Assembly: GCA_003970805.2 (NCBI GenBank)
Contig: CP051152.1
Span: forward strand, 372,001-436,000
From: Undibacterium piscinae
Lineage (GTDB): Bacteria > Pseudomonadota > Gammaproteobacteria > Burkholderiales > Burkholderiaceae_D
Reading direction: 5' to 3'
Length of the DNA: 64,000 nucleotides
The number at the start of each line of letters is the position of its first letter. Position 1 is the stretch's first letter. The notes below the pieces were generated by a model that saw only the letters and a list, made by a program, of their open reading frames with translations, ran no database searches and had not been told where the DNA came from. The translations under genes and the position numbers were made by a program. Below, in pieces: positions 39,258 to 47,820 of this stretch.

Positions 39258-39653
39258 ATGGATTTTCTGCAACCACCAGACTGGGTTCGACCGCGTGGCT
39301 ATTCCAATGGCGTTGTCGCAAAGGGCCGCAGCGTGTATCTGAGCGGCATGATAGGCTGGGATGGCCAAGGCCAGTTTCATAGCGATGATTTCGCGGCGCA
39401 AGTGCGGCAAGCCTTACAGAATATTGTAGCAGTGCTTGCGCAAGCCGAGGCCAGACCCGAGCACATCGTACGCATGACCTGGTATGTCATAGACAAAAAA
39501 GAATATGTGGCAGCCTATCCGCAAATCGGTGTGGCTTACCGTGAACTCATAGGGCCTCATTACCCAAGTATGACGGCGGTGCAAGTGGCAGGCTTGATCG
39601 AAGATCGCGCCAGGGTCGAGATTGAAGTCACCGCCATGGTGCCAGACCAGTAA
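39258..39653 (+). CDS. RidA-family enamine/imine deaminase
   Basis: YjgF/YER057c/UK114 protein (131 aa) that hydrolyses reactive enamines or imines. MDFLQPPDWVRPRGYSNGV starts the fold; VYLSGMIGWDGQG and YPQIGVAYRELIGPHYPSMT follow, with the family arginine near ARVEIEVTAM. ATG 39258 has a properly spaced AAGG; ATG 39249 is also possible. An upstream reading overlaps the acyl-CoA dehydrogenase end and is rejected. RidA in this operon hints at a nitrogen-containing substrate. Confidence 0.9.
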   Translation: MDFLQPPDWVRPRGYSNGVVAKGRSVYLSGMIGWDGQGQFHSDDFAAQVRQALQNIVAVLAQAEARPEHIVRMTWYVIDKKEYVAAYPQIGVAYRELIGPHYPSMTAVQVAGLIEDRARVEIEVTAMVPDQ

Positions 39654-39700
39654 TTTCCAAAGCGGCAGCACGCCAAACTCGATTTCTAAATACACCTAGC

Positions 39701-39769
39701 CCAAGGCGCATATTCTATGCGCCTCGCCAGCCCTGCCGACCTGCAGAGCATATGGCGTATGCGCGTTGG
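39701..39769. repeat. REP-like imperfect palindrome
   Basis: CCAAGGCGCATATTCTATGC and its near-complement GCATATGGCGTATGCGCGTTGG form arms with several mismatches. The core GCGCATAT-CATGCGC resembles the element at 49348-49422, suggesting a dispersed intergenic palindrome family. Confidence 0.55.
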
Positions 39770-39879
39770 CGGACTGCGCTTTCAAACGCCATTCAGGCAA
39801 AAAACCCTTGTAGTTTAAATTCGTTATTGCATTGCAGTAAATGTTAAGGAATGTTATGTATTGTGAATGTCATAATTAG

Positions 39880-39893
39880 TTGATTTTAATCAT
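39880..39893. promoter_or_regulatory. FNR/ANR-like box
   Basis: TTGATTTTAATCAT matches the FNR/CRP-type consensus TTGAT-N4-ATCAA at nine of ten positions, 182 bases before the glycosyltransferase start. Oxygen-dependent control of the polysaccharide operon is possible; a chance match cannot be excluded in AT-rich DNA. Confidence 0.35.
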
Positions 39894-39909
39894 GTTACAA
39901 TTGGTAACA
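39893..39909. promoter_or_regulatory. Inverted repeat TGTTAC-N5-GTAACA
   Basis: Perfect 6-base arms with a 5-base spacer directly abut the FNR-like box. It may be an operator for an unidentified regulator of the downstream operon. Confidence 0.3.
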
Positions 39910-40074
39910 AGTTTTAGGCAGCCCTTTTGCTCACTCATCTAGTGTTCAATAGCGCACTACTATCCCCAACTACGATGAACTGACGATAAGTATTTTCAAT
40001 TATTGACTATGCGCTGTCTTTCGTCGGGGGTGAATTTACTTCTGGTTTGTTTCGTTCGCGAAATTTAACCTACT

Positions 40075-41688
40075 ATGATGATCAATTATATAAATACTAA
40101 TAGGCACTTTAGCCGTTTTTTTCTCGTCTGTACTTTTGCTTTGGTGACTTGTTTTTATTGCACTAGCACATGTTTTGCGCAAGCCGGTGATGGTAAGACT
40201 GCTGGCGTGGAAAATGACATTGTTGATAGCTTCCCTGACGTCGCGATTCTCGGTAAACCATTTGCGCTGCATGTCTGGTTGAATGATCACTTGGCCGAGC
40301 ATTTCGATCAATTTTCTTCGGGTTCCGCCTTACGAGAAAAACCGGCCAGCGCCGAGGCCTTGGTCTTGCTCGATATAGAAAATAATGCGCACTCGAACAC
40401 TGCCAGTATTTCTGATTACGCCATACGCACTATGTTGTATTTGTTGTGGGCCGTGGTGCTGTTGATACTGGTGTACACAGCGCGTCATTATTATTTCACT
40501 TTTAATCGCATGTTCGGCAAGCAACGTCATCCGTATATCGATATCGATACGGCGGATTGGCCTAGTGTGACCATTTTCATCGCTGCACACAATGAAGAGG
40601 CGGTGATTGCGCATTCTTTGCAGGCGCTCTTAGAAGTCGATTATCCGCCTGAAAAATTGCAGATCATGCCTATGAATGATCGCTCTAAAGATCGCACCAA
40701 AGAAATTATCGATGATTTTGTCCTGCGTTTTCCTGGTCGCATCACGCCGTTTCATCGGGTCGATGGAAAACCAGGAAAAGCCGCCGCTTTAAAAGACGCG
40801 ACCGCTTTGGTGAATAGCGAAATCCTGATTATTTTCGATGCCGATTATGTCCCTGGGCGTGGCTTGATCAAACAATTGGTAGCGCCATTTTTCGACCCTG
40901 AAAATGGTGCAGTGATGGGGCGCGTGGTGCCGCTCAATACCGGCAGTAATTTGTTGACCCGCTTACTCGACATGGAGCGTTCTGGCGGTTATCAAGTCGA
41001 TCAACAGGCGCGTATGAATTTGCATCTGGTGCCGCAATACGGTGGCACCGTGGGTGGAGTCAGACGCGCGGCCTTAGATGCGGTTGGTGGTTGGCGCGAT
41101 GAGGCTTTGGCCGAGGACACGGATCTGACCTATCGCCTCTTGCTGGACGGCTGGAAAACCGTGTATCAAAACCGTTCGGAATGTTATGAAGAAGTGCCAG
41201 AAGGCTGGGGCGTGCGGGTGCGCCAGATTATGCGATGGTCGAAAGGCCATAATCAGGCCGCGATACAATATTCAGTCAGATTGTTGGGAAGTAAAAAAGT
41301 CTCCTGGGGCGAAAAGCTAGACGGCTTTTTACTTTTAGGCGTGTATGCGATGTCGCCGATTTTATTGTTTGGCTGGATGCTGGCAATCACTCTGTTTTAT
41401 TTTAATCCAGATAATTGGCTCAATGGAATTTTGGCCCTGTTTGCCTTAATGTCGTATAGCGCGCTGGGTAATTTTGCGGCATTTTTTGAGATTGGTGCGG
41501 CTGTGTATTTAGATGGAAGTCGCGGCCGGATTAAACTCATGCCACTGAATTATTTTGGGTTTTTGATTAGCCTGTTAGCGATCTCACGCGCCACTTTCAA
41601 TCAAATAGTTTTCGACACGCTGTTAAAACGCACCCTGGTATGGGATAAAACCGTGCGCTACCGAAAACCTATCGTCGCCCATCCTTAA
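40075..41688 (+). CDS. Processive GT2 glycosyltransferase (polysaccharide synthase)
   Basis: Membrane-bound family 2 glycosyltransferase of 537 aa. An N-terminal hydrophobic segment (about 13-35) precedes an 80-residue presumably periplasmic stretch; a second helix (118-136) leads to the catalytic domain: IFIAAHNEEAV (168-178), DAD (255-257), EDTD (347-350) and the processivity motif QIMRW (384-388). Three or four helices follow. This layout resembles BcsA/PgaC/HasA-type synthases that polymerise and extrude a chain. It starts a seven-gene coupled operon; the sugar is unknown, but wecB within it suggests N-acetyl-mannosamine or -glucosamine. Confidence 0.88.
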   Translation: MMINYINTNRHFSRFFLVCTFALVTCFYCTSTCFAQAGDGKTAGVENDIVDSFPDVAILGKPFALHVWLNDHLAEHFDQFSSGSALREKPASAEALVLLDIENNAHSNTASISDYAIRTMLYLLWAVVLLILVYTARHYYFTFNRMFGKQRHPYIDIDTADWPSVTIFIAAHNEEAVIAHSLQALLEVDYPPEKLQIMPMNDRSKDRTKEIIDDFVLRFPGRITPFHRVDGKPGKAAALKDATALVNSEILIIFDADYVPGRGLIKQLVAPFFDPENGAVMGRVVPLNTGSNLLTRLLDMERSGGYQVDQQARMNLHLVPQYGGTVGGVRRAALDAVGGWRDEALAEDTDLTYRLLLDGWKTVYQNRSECYEEVPEGWGVRVRQIMRWSKGHNQAAIQYSVRLLGSKKVSWGEKLDGFLLLGVYAMSPILLFGWMLAITLFYFNPDNWLNGILALFALMSYSALGNFAAFFEIGAAVYLDGSRGRIKLMPLNYFGFLISLLAISRATFNQIVFDTLLKRTLVWDKTVRYRKPIVAHP

Positions 41689-41699
41689 GGCGATAAATA

Positions 41700-42827
41700 A
41701 TGAATTCGAACTCCCTATTTTTTCTTTGTGTGTTTCTCTTGTTTAGCCTGCCTTTATTGCCAGCCTTGCTGGAGTTATGGCTAAAAAAAGATGCAACGCC
41801 ACTCAAAGTGGTCAGAGAATATGACGGCAACATTAACTATTTTGCCCAGACTTTTCGGCACTTTGTAGAGCAGCAGTTCGCCCAGTTTTTGGATACTACG
41901 GTAGTCACCAATATGGCTTTGCAGTACAAGTTGCAAGATGGCAGTCCATTCCAAATTGTCGGGGCAGATGGGATCGCGCTATTTTCTGCTGCAGAATTAT
42001 CGAGTCGGCAAACTCAGCAAATTATCATTGCCAAAAGTGGGTTTAAAGTCCCCGACGGCATGTTCTTTGAAAAAGAAGTGTATAGCCGGCAAGACGTCAT
42101 CGGCACTAATAAACTTTCTTTTCGCGCCATCTTGGCCGATGGTGATATACGGCTTGGCGATCAATGCTCGCTGATACGCTGGGTGCATAGCCAGCAAAGT
42201 ATACAACTGGGACTAGGCGCAAAAATATACGGACGGATTTCAGCTGAAAAGAAAATTAATTTGGGCGCAGACACACGTTTTGGTCGTATGCACGCACCGG
42301 TCATCTATTTTGGTGACGGCTCAGCGAGTGAAGCTCAGGGTTTGGCCACTAGTGTTGCGCTAGAAATGGTACTAGAAAATAAGGCCGCCAAAAGTAAATT
42401 AAGCATGAGTAGCAAAATTCTCGATGATACGGCCAATCGCTGGCTGGCCAAGGGGGATTATACGGTCAGCAGAAATACTCAGCATCAAGGCAGTCTGGTG
42501 GCGCAAATGGATTTGCGGATAGAGGCACATTGCCATATTGTCGGTAGTCTTAAGAGTTCTGGTGATTTGCATCTGGATGATTGCTGTGTGATTGAGGGCG
42601 CTGTGGTGGCTGAGGGCACTATTTACATAGGTCAGTCTTGCCGCATTAAAGGCCCAGTCATCGGTGAGAAAACCGTGCATATAGGCACAGGCACGGTGAT
42701 CGGGGCGGCTGCGCAACTCACCACGATCACGGCTCCCATAATACGTATTGCGTATGGCGTGATCGCTCACGGTGCGGTGTGGGCGCGCGAAATGGGTTAT
42801 GTCGCTGCGCCCACCCTAAAAAAATAA
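41700..42827 (+). CDS. Membrane-anchored polymer-forming (bactofilin-like) protein
   Basis: A 375-residue protein with one N-terminal membrane helix (FFLCVFLLFSLPLLPALLEL). The C-terminal half has the hydrophobic beta-helix rhythm of bactofilin-type domains: IVGSLKSSGDLHLDDCCVIE, GAVVAEGTIYIGQSCRIKGP, VIGEKTVHIGTGTVIGAAAQ, about six residues per strand. Residues 40-200 resemble a second beta-rich part. It could form a scaffold positioning the synthase. It starts 11 bases after the glycosyltransferase gene. Confidence 0.75.
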   Translation: MNSNSLFFLCVFLLFSLPLLPALLELWLKKDATPLKVVREYDGNINYFAQTFRHFVEQQFAQFLDTTVVTNMALQYKLQDGSPFQIVGADGIALFSAAELSSRQTQQIIIAKSGFKVPDGMFFEKEVYSRQDVIGTNKLSFRAILADGDIRLGDQCSLIRWVHSQQSIQLGLGAKIYGRISAEKKINLGADTRFGRMHAPVIYFGDGSASEAQGLATSVALEMVLENKAAKSKLSMSSKILDDTANRWLAKGDYTVSRNTQHQGSLVAQMDLRIEAHCHIVGSLKSSGDLHLDDCCVIEGAVVAEGTIYIGQSCRIKGPVIGEKTVHIGTGTVIGAAAQLTTITAPIIRIAYGVIAHGAVWAREMGYVAAPTLKK

Positions 42828-42835
42828 ACAATACT

Positions 42836-43873
42836 ATGAAAATTATTCTCATGCTGCTTGCTAGCCTGCTCAGCGCCATCCCTGCGAGTGCACAGACGCG
42901 TTCGCTAGAGTTGAAAAACACTGGATACCAACTTGAAAACGGTGCAATAACTCTGGCTCATCAGGGCCAATTTATCGATCCATATTTTGCGATTCGTGCC
43001 TTATTGTCGGCCCATAGTGTAGGCATGGATATAGAACATGCTGCCCTCGCTTATATCGCTTGGCAATTGCCACGACAGGAGGCGAATGGCCTGTTTAAAC
43101 GTTATTGCCTTGAACAAGAGTTAGCGCCGCAAGCCTCAGCTCCGCAAGACTCCGCCCAGCATGCCTTGCCAGAGTTGGCAGTATGGCGCGCTTGTGCCGA
43201 TGCCGATGCGGATGATGCCCTGCTGGCGATGTGGATAGAGCTTTTGTATCTGATGGCGCCAAATCAAGGCTTGCCGCCAGAGTGGAAGAAAAGTGTGCTG
43301 TCGGCACGTAGTCAGTTGGCTTTGATTTACGATAAAAGCCGCGGTATCTATGTGATCTCTCGTAGCAATAGAGTCGGCTTGTTGATGGATAACATAGAAA
43401 TTTACGCCGCCTTGCGTAGCACAGCAGAGCAGCAAAAGCGCCTGGGCCTACATCAATTGGCGCAAAAATCTGCTTTGCAAGCCAAGCAGTTGGAGCTGGC
43501 AATACAAAAAGTATTTCGGCCTTCTCGGCAAGGTGATTTCCGCATTTCTACCCAAGCACCGGAAGCCAGTCGTTTTTACCCGGAGCAGGTAGGGCAAGTG
43601 TTCGCGCCCTTATTCGGTATGCGGGTAGGCCAGATGGATGCCAAAAAATCCGGACAGCACACGCTCAGTAAATGGTTGGGCGAGCATCAGGTGGCATGGT
43701 TGGCGCATGAAAAAGATCACTTTCCCTGGGGTTTGATCGCGCTCGCCGCAGAAAAAAATGAGGCGCAGGATACTGCCAGACTCTGGGTGGAACGGGCTTT
43801 GCCATTGCGCCATGGCGAACGCTGGAATGTCTTGGAAGAAGCTATTTTTCAAGCCTTAAGCGGGAATCAATGA
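42836..43873 (+). CDS. Exported protein of the polysaccharide operon, unknown function
   Basis: A 345-residue protein with a signal peptide (IILMLLASLLSAIPASAQT). The rest is alpha-helical with helices of the kind seen in (alpha/alpha) toroids (DNIEIYAALRSTAEQQKR, WGLIALAAEKNEAQDTARLW), so a glycan-binding or glycoside-hydrolase-like fold is possible, but no catalytic motif is recognisable. An in-frame start at 42779 would overlap the previous gene; ATG 42836, which opens a proper signal peptide, is preferred. Its stop overlaps the next start (ATGA). Confidence 0.7.
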   Translation: MKIILMLLASLLSAIPASAQTRSLELKNTGYQLENGAITLAHQGQFIDPYFAIRALLSAHSVGMDIEHAALAYIAWQLPRQEANGLFKRYCLEQELAPQASAPQDSAQHALPELAVWRACADADADDALLAMWIELLYLMAPNQGLPPEWKKSVLSARSQLALIYDKSRGIYVISRSNRVGLLMDNIEIYAALRSTAEQQKRLGLHQLAQKSALQAKQLELAIQKVFRPSRQGDFRISTQAPEASRFYPEQVGQVFAPLFGMRVGQMDAKKSGQHTLSKWLGEHQVAWLAHEKDHFPWGLIALAAEKNEAQDTARLWVERALPLRHGERWNVLEEAIFQALSGNQ

Positions 43874-45735
43874 TGGCAGCCGGATCTTTTTTGAATGCGC
43901 TCAAAGCCTTGGGCCTGATGTTGTTATTCGGCCTGAGCATCTGGCTGTATCAGGTCTGGCAGCGGCCCGCCACTGTGCCAGTCAAGGCGAGTATCGCCCT
44001 ATTATTACCTGACGAAGTAAAGGCATCGGATGACTTGGTTGCGATTTGGATAGACGCTGCGCGCGAGGAGGGTATCTTGCTCGACGTGATACATACCTCA
44101 GAGTTTTTGCGTCCTTCTACACCCTGGAAAAAATTCCCGTATCAAGGCCTGATTTTACCGGATAAGGTTGCGCCAAAAGCCAGCGCAGCACTGAGCCAAG
44201 GCCTGATTAATTTCACTGAAAATGGCGGGAAATTATTCTTGTCCTTTGATGCCGCCACCCAAAACCAACAGGGCGCTTACTATCCGAATCGAGCACCGCT
44301 GTCCAAGCTGGTAGGGGTGGAGTATGCACTTTACGATCAATTGCACGACCGCACTATCACTTTGGGCAATGTGCTAGGTCAGACTGAAGATCTGCTGCGC
44401 CTGGGCGTGCCACCGGGTAAATTTATTCCTTATCTCAAGGCAACTGCGGATACGTCTTTGCAGCAACCTAAAGTAATCGCCGGTTATGAATACGGACCGC
44501 TTAGTTATTCTAGTTTCGTCACGCGTGGTGCCTACGCCGGTAAACGTCTGCTATCGAGTACCTCTGGTGATTTGGTGGCCGGATACCGCGAGGCTGGCCA
44601 GGGTGGGGTTTTATTCGTAAATCTGCCCTTAGGCTATCTCAAGGGGCAAACGGATGGCTTACTATTGCATGGTTTTTTACAATATTTTGCTGCTGAAATT
44701 GTCGGTGTCCCTAGTCTGTCGGCAGTTCCGAATGGGCGTGGTGGCTTGATTTTTAACTGGCATGTCGATTCAAATGCAGCGGTCTTACCTATAGAAAAAA
44801 TTCAACAAATGGGGCTGTTGAAACAAGGCCCATTCTCTATACATTTTACAGCTGGGCCAGATACCCGCGAAGAAGGCGATGGTCTGGGTTTAAATCTGAG
44901 TCAAAACAAGACCATGCAAGAGTGGGTAAAGGTATTTAAACAACGCGGTGATGCCTTAGGAAATCATGGCGGTTGGATCCATGATTACTTTGGTTTAAAT
45001 ATCACTGACGAGAATGAGAGTAGCTTTTTACCGTTTTTAGAAAAGAACCATCAGTCTGTGAGTGCCGCCAATGGCTCACCGGTGCGCGAATACTCCGCGC
45101 CTTTGGGTGTGCAGCCGAAATGGGTGACTAATTGGTTAGAGTCGCAGGGTTTTGTTGCCTATTATTTCACAGGTAATAGTGGTATGTCAGCCACCCGCAG
45201 CTACCGTGAAGGGCGATTGTTAAATCAGCATATCTGGTCATTTCCGGTACTCACGTTTGGTGATGTCGCTTCCTTTGAAGAAGCCGCCAAGCACGATATT
45301 TCTGAAGCCGAGATGGCGGAGTGGTTGCTGGGATTTAGTGATTTCACGGCACGTAATGCGACTGTACGCATGTTTTACTCGCATCCTCCTGGTATTTTGC
45401 TCTACCCCAAAGCGGTCAAACAGTGGTTCGCCCGTACGCAAGCATTGCTCGATCAAGGTAGCTTCCAGTGGTACAGCATGACCCAAATCGCCGATTTTTT
45501 AAATCTGCGCGAGCGCACAATTTGGCATATACAACGCACCTCTGAGCGCGAGAGTTTAGTCGCCGATCATCCGGAAAATTTAAAGACCTTAACCTGGAAA
45601 TTCCCCAAGTTAAGATACGCCAAGCCGGTGTTAGAGCAGGGGCAAGGCAGTATCCTTGAGCATGCTGACGAATGGTATTTCGTGGCCGGTGAGGGGCGCC
45701 ATATTACGCTTTTATTAAAGAGGAAAACTTCATGA
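43870..45735 (+). CDS. Membrane-anchored polysaccharide deacetylase-like protein
   Basis: A 621-residue protein with one N-terminal membrane helix (about 10-27) and a large periplasmic part. Residues 40-290 resemble a flavodoxin/amidotransferase-like domain (LTFTENGGKLFLSFDAAT-type segment). Residues 295-530 resemble a NodB-related deacetylase: FNWHVDSN, ALGNHGGWIHDYFGLN and MFYSHPPGILLYPKAV, which supply Asp and His for a metal site. It would de-N-acetylate the nascent polymer, as PgaB does for PNAG. Start and stop overlap both neighbours by four bases. Confidence 0.75.
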   Translation: MMAAGSFLNALKALGLMLLFGLSIWLYQVWQRPATVPVKASIALLLPDEVKASDDLVAIWIDAAREEGILLDVIHTSEFLRPSTPWKKFPYQGLILPDKVAPKASAALSQGLINFTENGGKLFLSFDAATQNQQGAYYPNRAPLSKLVGVEYALYDQLHDRTITLGNVLGQTEDLLRLGVPPGKFIPYLKATADTSLQQPKVIAGYEYGPLSYSSFVTRGAYAGKRLLSSTSGDLVAGYREAGQGGVLFVNLPLGYLKGQTDGLLLHGFLQYFAAEIVGVPSLSAVPNGRGGLIFNWHVDSNAAVLPIEKIQQMGLLKQGPFSIHFTAGPDTREEGDGLGLNLSQNKTMQEWVKVFKQRGDALGNHGGWIHDYFGLNITDENESSFLPFLEKNHQSVSAANGSPVREYSAPLGVQPKWVTNWLESQGFVAYYFTGNSGMSATRSYREGRLLNQHIWSFPVLTFGDVASFEEAAKHDISEAEMAEWLLGFSDFTARNATVRMFYSHPPGILLYPKAVKQWFARTQALLDQGSFQWYSMTQIADFLNLRERTIWHIQRTSERESLVADHPENLKTLTWKFPKLRYAKPVLEQGQGSILEHADEWYFVAGEGRHITLLLKRKTS

Positions 45736-46892
45736 TTCATCAGAAAATTTTATTGTGCATGGGTACGCGTCCAGAGATTATTAAGATGGCGCCGATTTAT
45801 CATGAACTGAAAGCCTGCAATATAGAAACCCTGCTGCTGCATACCGGTCAGCATCAAGACATGGCCGATCCTATGTATGGATTTTTTAAAATCGTGCCCG
45901 ATTTTAGTCTGCACTTACCACGTACTTCGGATAAATTATTTCATTTGTCGGCTCTTTTGCTGGAACAAATTGGCCGTGCTTTGCTGGAAATACAACCCAC
46001 CGTCGTGCTGGTGCATGGTGATACTTCTAGCGCCGCGATGGCTGCTTTGGCAGCGTTTTATCAGCAAATTCCAGTCGGTCATGTTGAGGCTGGTCTGCGT
46101 TCACATCAAGATTACGATCCCTTCCCTGAAGAAAAAAATCGAGAAATGATAGGGCGTTTAGCGCGCTGGCATTTCGCGCCTACTGAGCAAGCTAAGCATA
46201 ATTTGATGCTAGAAAATATTCCTGAAAGTCGCATCCATAAAGTCGGCAACACCATCGTCGATGCGGTGCGTCTGAGTGATACGCAATTTAAGGAATCGGT
46301 AGAACAAGGCAGTGAATTAGAGCATGGCGCCTTGAAGACTCTGGCTGCGCAATCCCTGAATCGGCGTTTGATCCTGGTGACAGCGCATCGCCGTGAGAAT
46401 CTAGGCGCACCGCTACTATCGATTGCCGCTTCGGTACGTGAGCTACTACAGAGTGAGGAAGATATCGTGGTAGTGTGGCCAGTTCATAGCAATCCCAAAG
46501 TGCGTGACACTGTGCATGAAGTATTGAAAGATTTAGCACCGCAACACGCCAAACGCCTGTATTTGACTAAGCCGCTGAGCTATCCAAGTTTGGTGAAACT
46601 ACTCAAACAAGCCTGGCTAGTGCTGACCGACTCGGGTGGCATACAAGAAGAATCTGCCTGCATGCAGTTACCAGTGATGATCTTGCGCGAAACTACCGAA
46701 CGCCCTGAGTTAATCGAGTCAGGTGGCGGCATTTTGATAGGCACCGAACAAGAGGTGATCGTCAATCAAGTACGGCGACTGCTGCATGATAGCTCGGCGC
46801 ATAGCGCTATGTGTGGCGCTAAGAATCCATTTGGTGACGGTTTCGCTGCCGCCCGCATACGCGACATACTCGCGCTGAATAAACATGCATAA
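45732..46892 (+). CDS. wecB: UDP-N-acetylglucosamine 2-epimerase (non-hydrolysing)
   Basis: Converts UDP-GlcNAc to UDP-ManNAc in the cytoplasm. MGTRPEIIKMAPIYHEL, HTGQHQDMADPM, VGHVEAGLRSHQDYDPFPEE, TAHRRENLG and LTDSGGIQEESACMQLPV are all family motifs. 386 aa. Being inside the operon, it probably supplies the precursor for the GT2 synthase, pointing to a ManNAc-containing polymer (inference). The start overlaps the preceding stop (ATGA), and the stop overlaps the next start by eight bases. Confidence 0.95.
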   Translation: MIHQKILLCMGTRPEIIKMAPIYHELKACNIETLLLHTGQHQDMADPMYGFFKIVPDFSLHLPRTSDKLFHLSALLLEQIGRALLEIQPTVVLVHGDTSSAAMAALAAFYQQIPVGHVEAGLRSHQDYDPFPEEKNREMIGRLARWHFAPTEQAKHNLMLENIPESRIHKVGNTIVDAVRLSDTQFKESVEQGSELEHGALKTLAAQSLNRRLILVTAHRRENLGAPLLSIAASVRELLQSEEDIVVVWPVHSNPKVRDTVHEVLKDLAPQHAKRLYLTKPLSYPSLVKLLKQAWLVLTDSGGIQEESACMQLPVMILRETTERPELIESGGGILIGTEQEVIVNQVRRLLHDSSAHSAMCGAKNPFGDGFAAARIRDILALNKHA

Positions 46893-47820
46893 GTCTGTTT
46901 TTGCCAGCCTCGTACTGCTGTTGGCGCATGCCCCGATTCAGGCCGAAGAACGGCTTGCTTTGTCGCTAAAAATGAGTCCGCAAGTTGCGGCAGAGGTAGT
47001 CGCTAGTGAAGTCGTCGAAATAGCCGAGTCAGAGCAGCCAGAGCAGCCAGTAGCGGAGCCAGTTGCGCCGGAAGAGTTGGCAGCCGCAGTTGCGCCTCTA
47101 GCGGTATTTCGAATGAGTGGCTACCTGGAATTAGGGGTGATGCAACATCAGTTGACCCAAAATTATCCAAATTGGAATGGTCAATTTGTGCGTGGTTTTC
47201 TACGCTCTGCAGTCGATACTGCCTGGCAATTGGAGATACTCGCTTCTAGCCAATTTGGTGACAGTGGAACTTTGCTGGTCTTAGGAAATACCTACGATAT
47301 CAATGAAAATTGGTATACCACGAATAGCATCGCCAGCAGTCGTGGCGGATTTTTTTTGTCGCAGTTGAAACTCGATAGTGCGATCAACCGTATCTGGTTG
47401 GATGGCAAAAATCTAGTCACTAGCGTGGCGCTTGGTGTGGTTCAGGCAAAAGATGAACATCGCGATTTAAGCGTGATGCTCTCTGGGGCTTACCACTTCA
47501 GTGAGCCATGGGTGCTAGAGGGCGGCATACGCTTTAATCAAAGTAACCCCGGTGGGGTCGCGTCTACCGGTAAGTACGCCGCACTTACTTACGGACGAGA
47601 TCAGGAAAGCATAGTCTCCTTACGTTACGGTTTCGGCACCGAAGCCTATCAAACCCTGGGGACCAATGTGCAAATTTCTAATTTCGCGAGTGACGTGTAT
47701 ACCCTGACATGGCGCAAATGGTTGCGTCCAAAGCAAGGGGTGCAGTTGCGTCTGGAAGCCTATAAAAATCCCAACTACAGTCGCAATGGCGTAGAAGTAT
47801 CTGTGTTTCAGGAGTTTTAA
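46885..47820 (+). CDS. YaiO-family outer-membrane beta-barrel protein
   Basis: A 311-residue exported protein with a signal peptide (VFASLVLLLAHAPIQAEE), a Glu/Pro/Val-rich linker (EQPEQPVAEPVAPEELA), and a barrel domain of alternating strands ending in the C-terminal aromatic residue (VEVSVFQEF) needed for outer-membrane assembly. LTWRKWLRPKQGVQLRLEAY and NPNYSRNG are typical of YaiO. E. coli yaiO lies by the glycosyltransferase yaiP and deacetylase yaiS, an analogous set. It would be the export or surface component. Confidence 0.82.
   Translation: MHKSVFASLVLLLAHAPIQAEERLALSLKMSPQVAAEVVASEVVEIAESEQPEQPVAEPVAPEELAAAVAPLAVFRMSGYLELGVMQHQLTQNYPNWNGQFVRGFLRSAVDTAWQLEILASSQFGDSGTLLVLGNTYDINENWYTTNSIASSRGGFFLSQLKLDSAINRIWLDGKNLVTSVALGVVQAKDEHRDLSVMLSGAYHFSEPWVLEGGIRFNQSNPGGVASTGKYAALTYGRDQESIVSLRYGFGTEAYQTLGTNVQISNFASDVYTLTWRKWLRPKQGVQLRLEAYKNPNYSRNGVEVSVFQEF

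Larger units (their letters stand above)
39654..40074. other. Intergenic region upstream of the polysaccharide operon
   Basis: This 421-base region has no supported gene. It contains a REP-like imperfect palindrome (39701-39769), an FNR-like site (39880-39893) and an overlapping inverted repeat (39893-39909), followed by an AT-rich leader. It is the only sizeable space in which the operon starting at 40075 can have its promoter. Confidence 0.6.
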
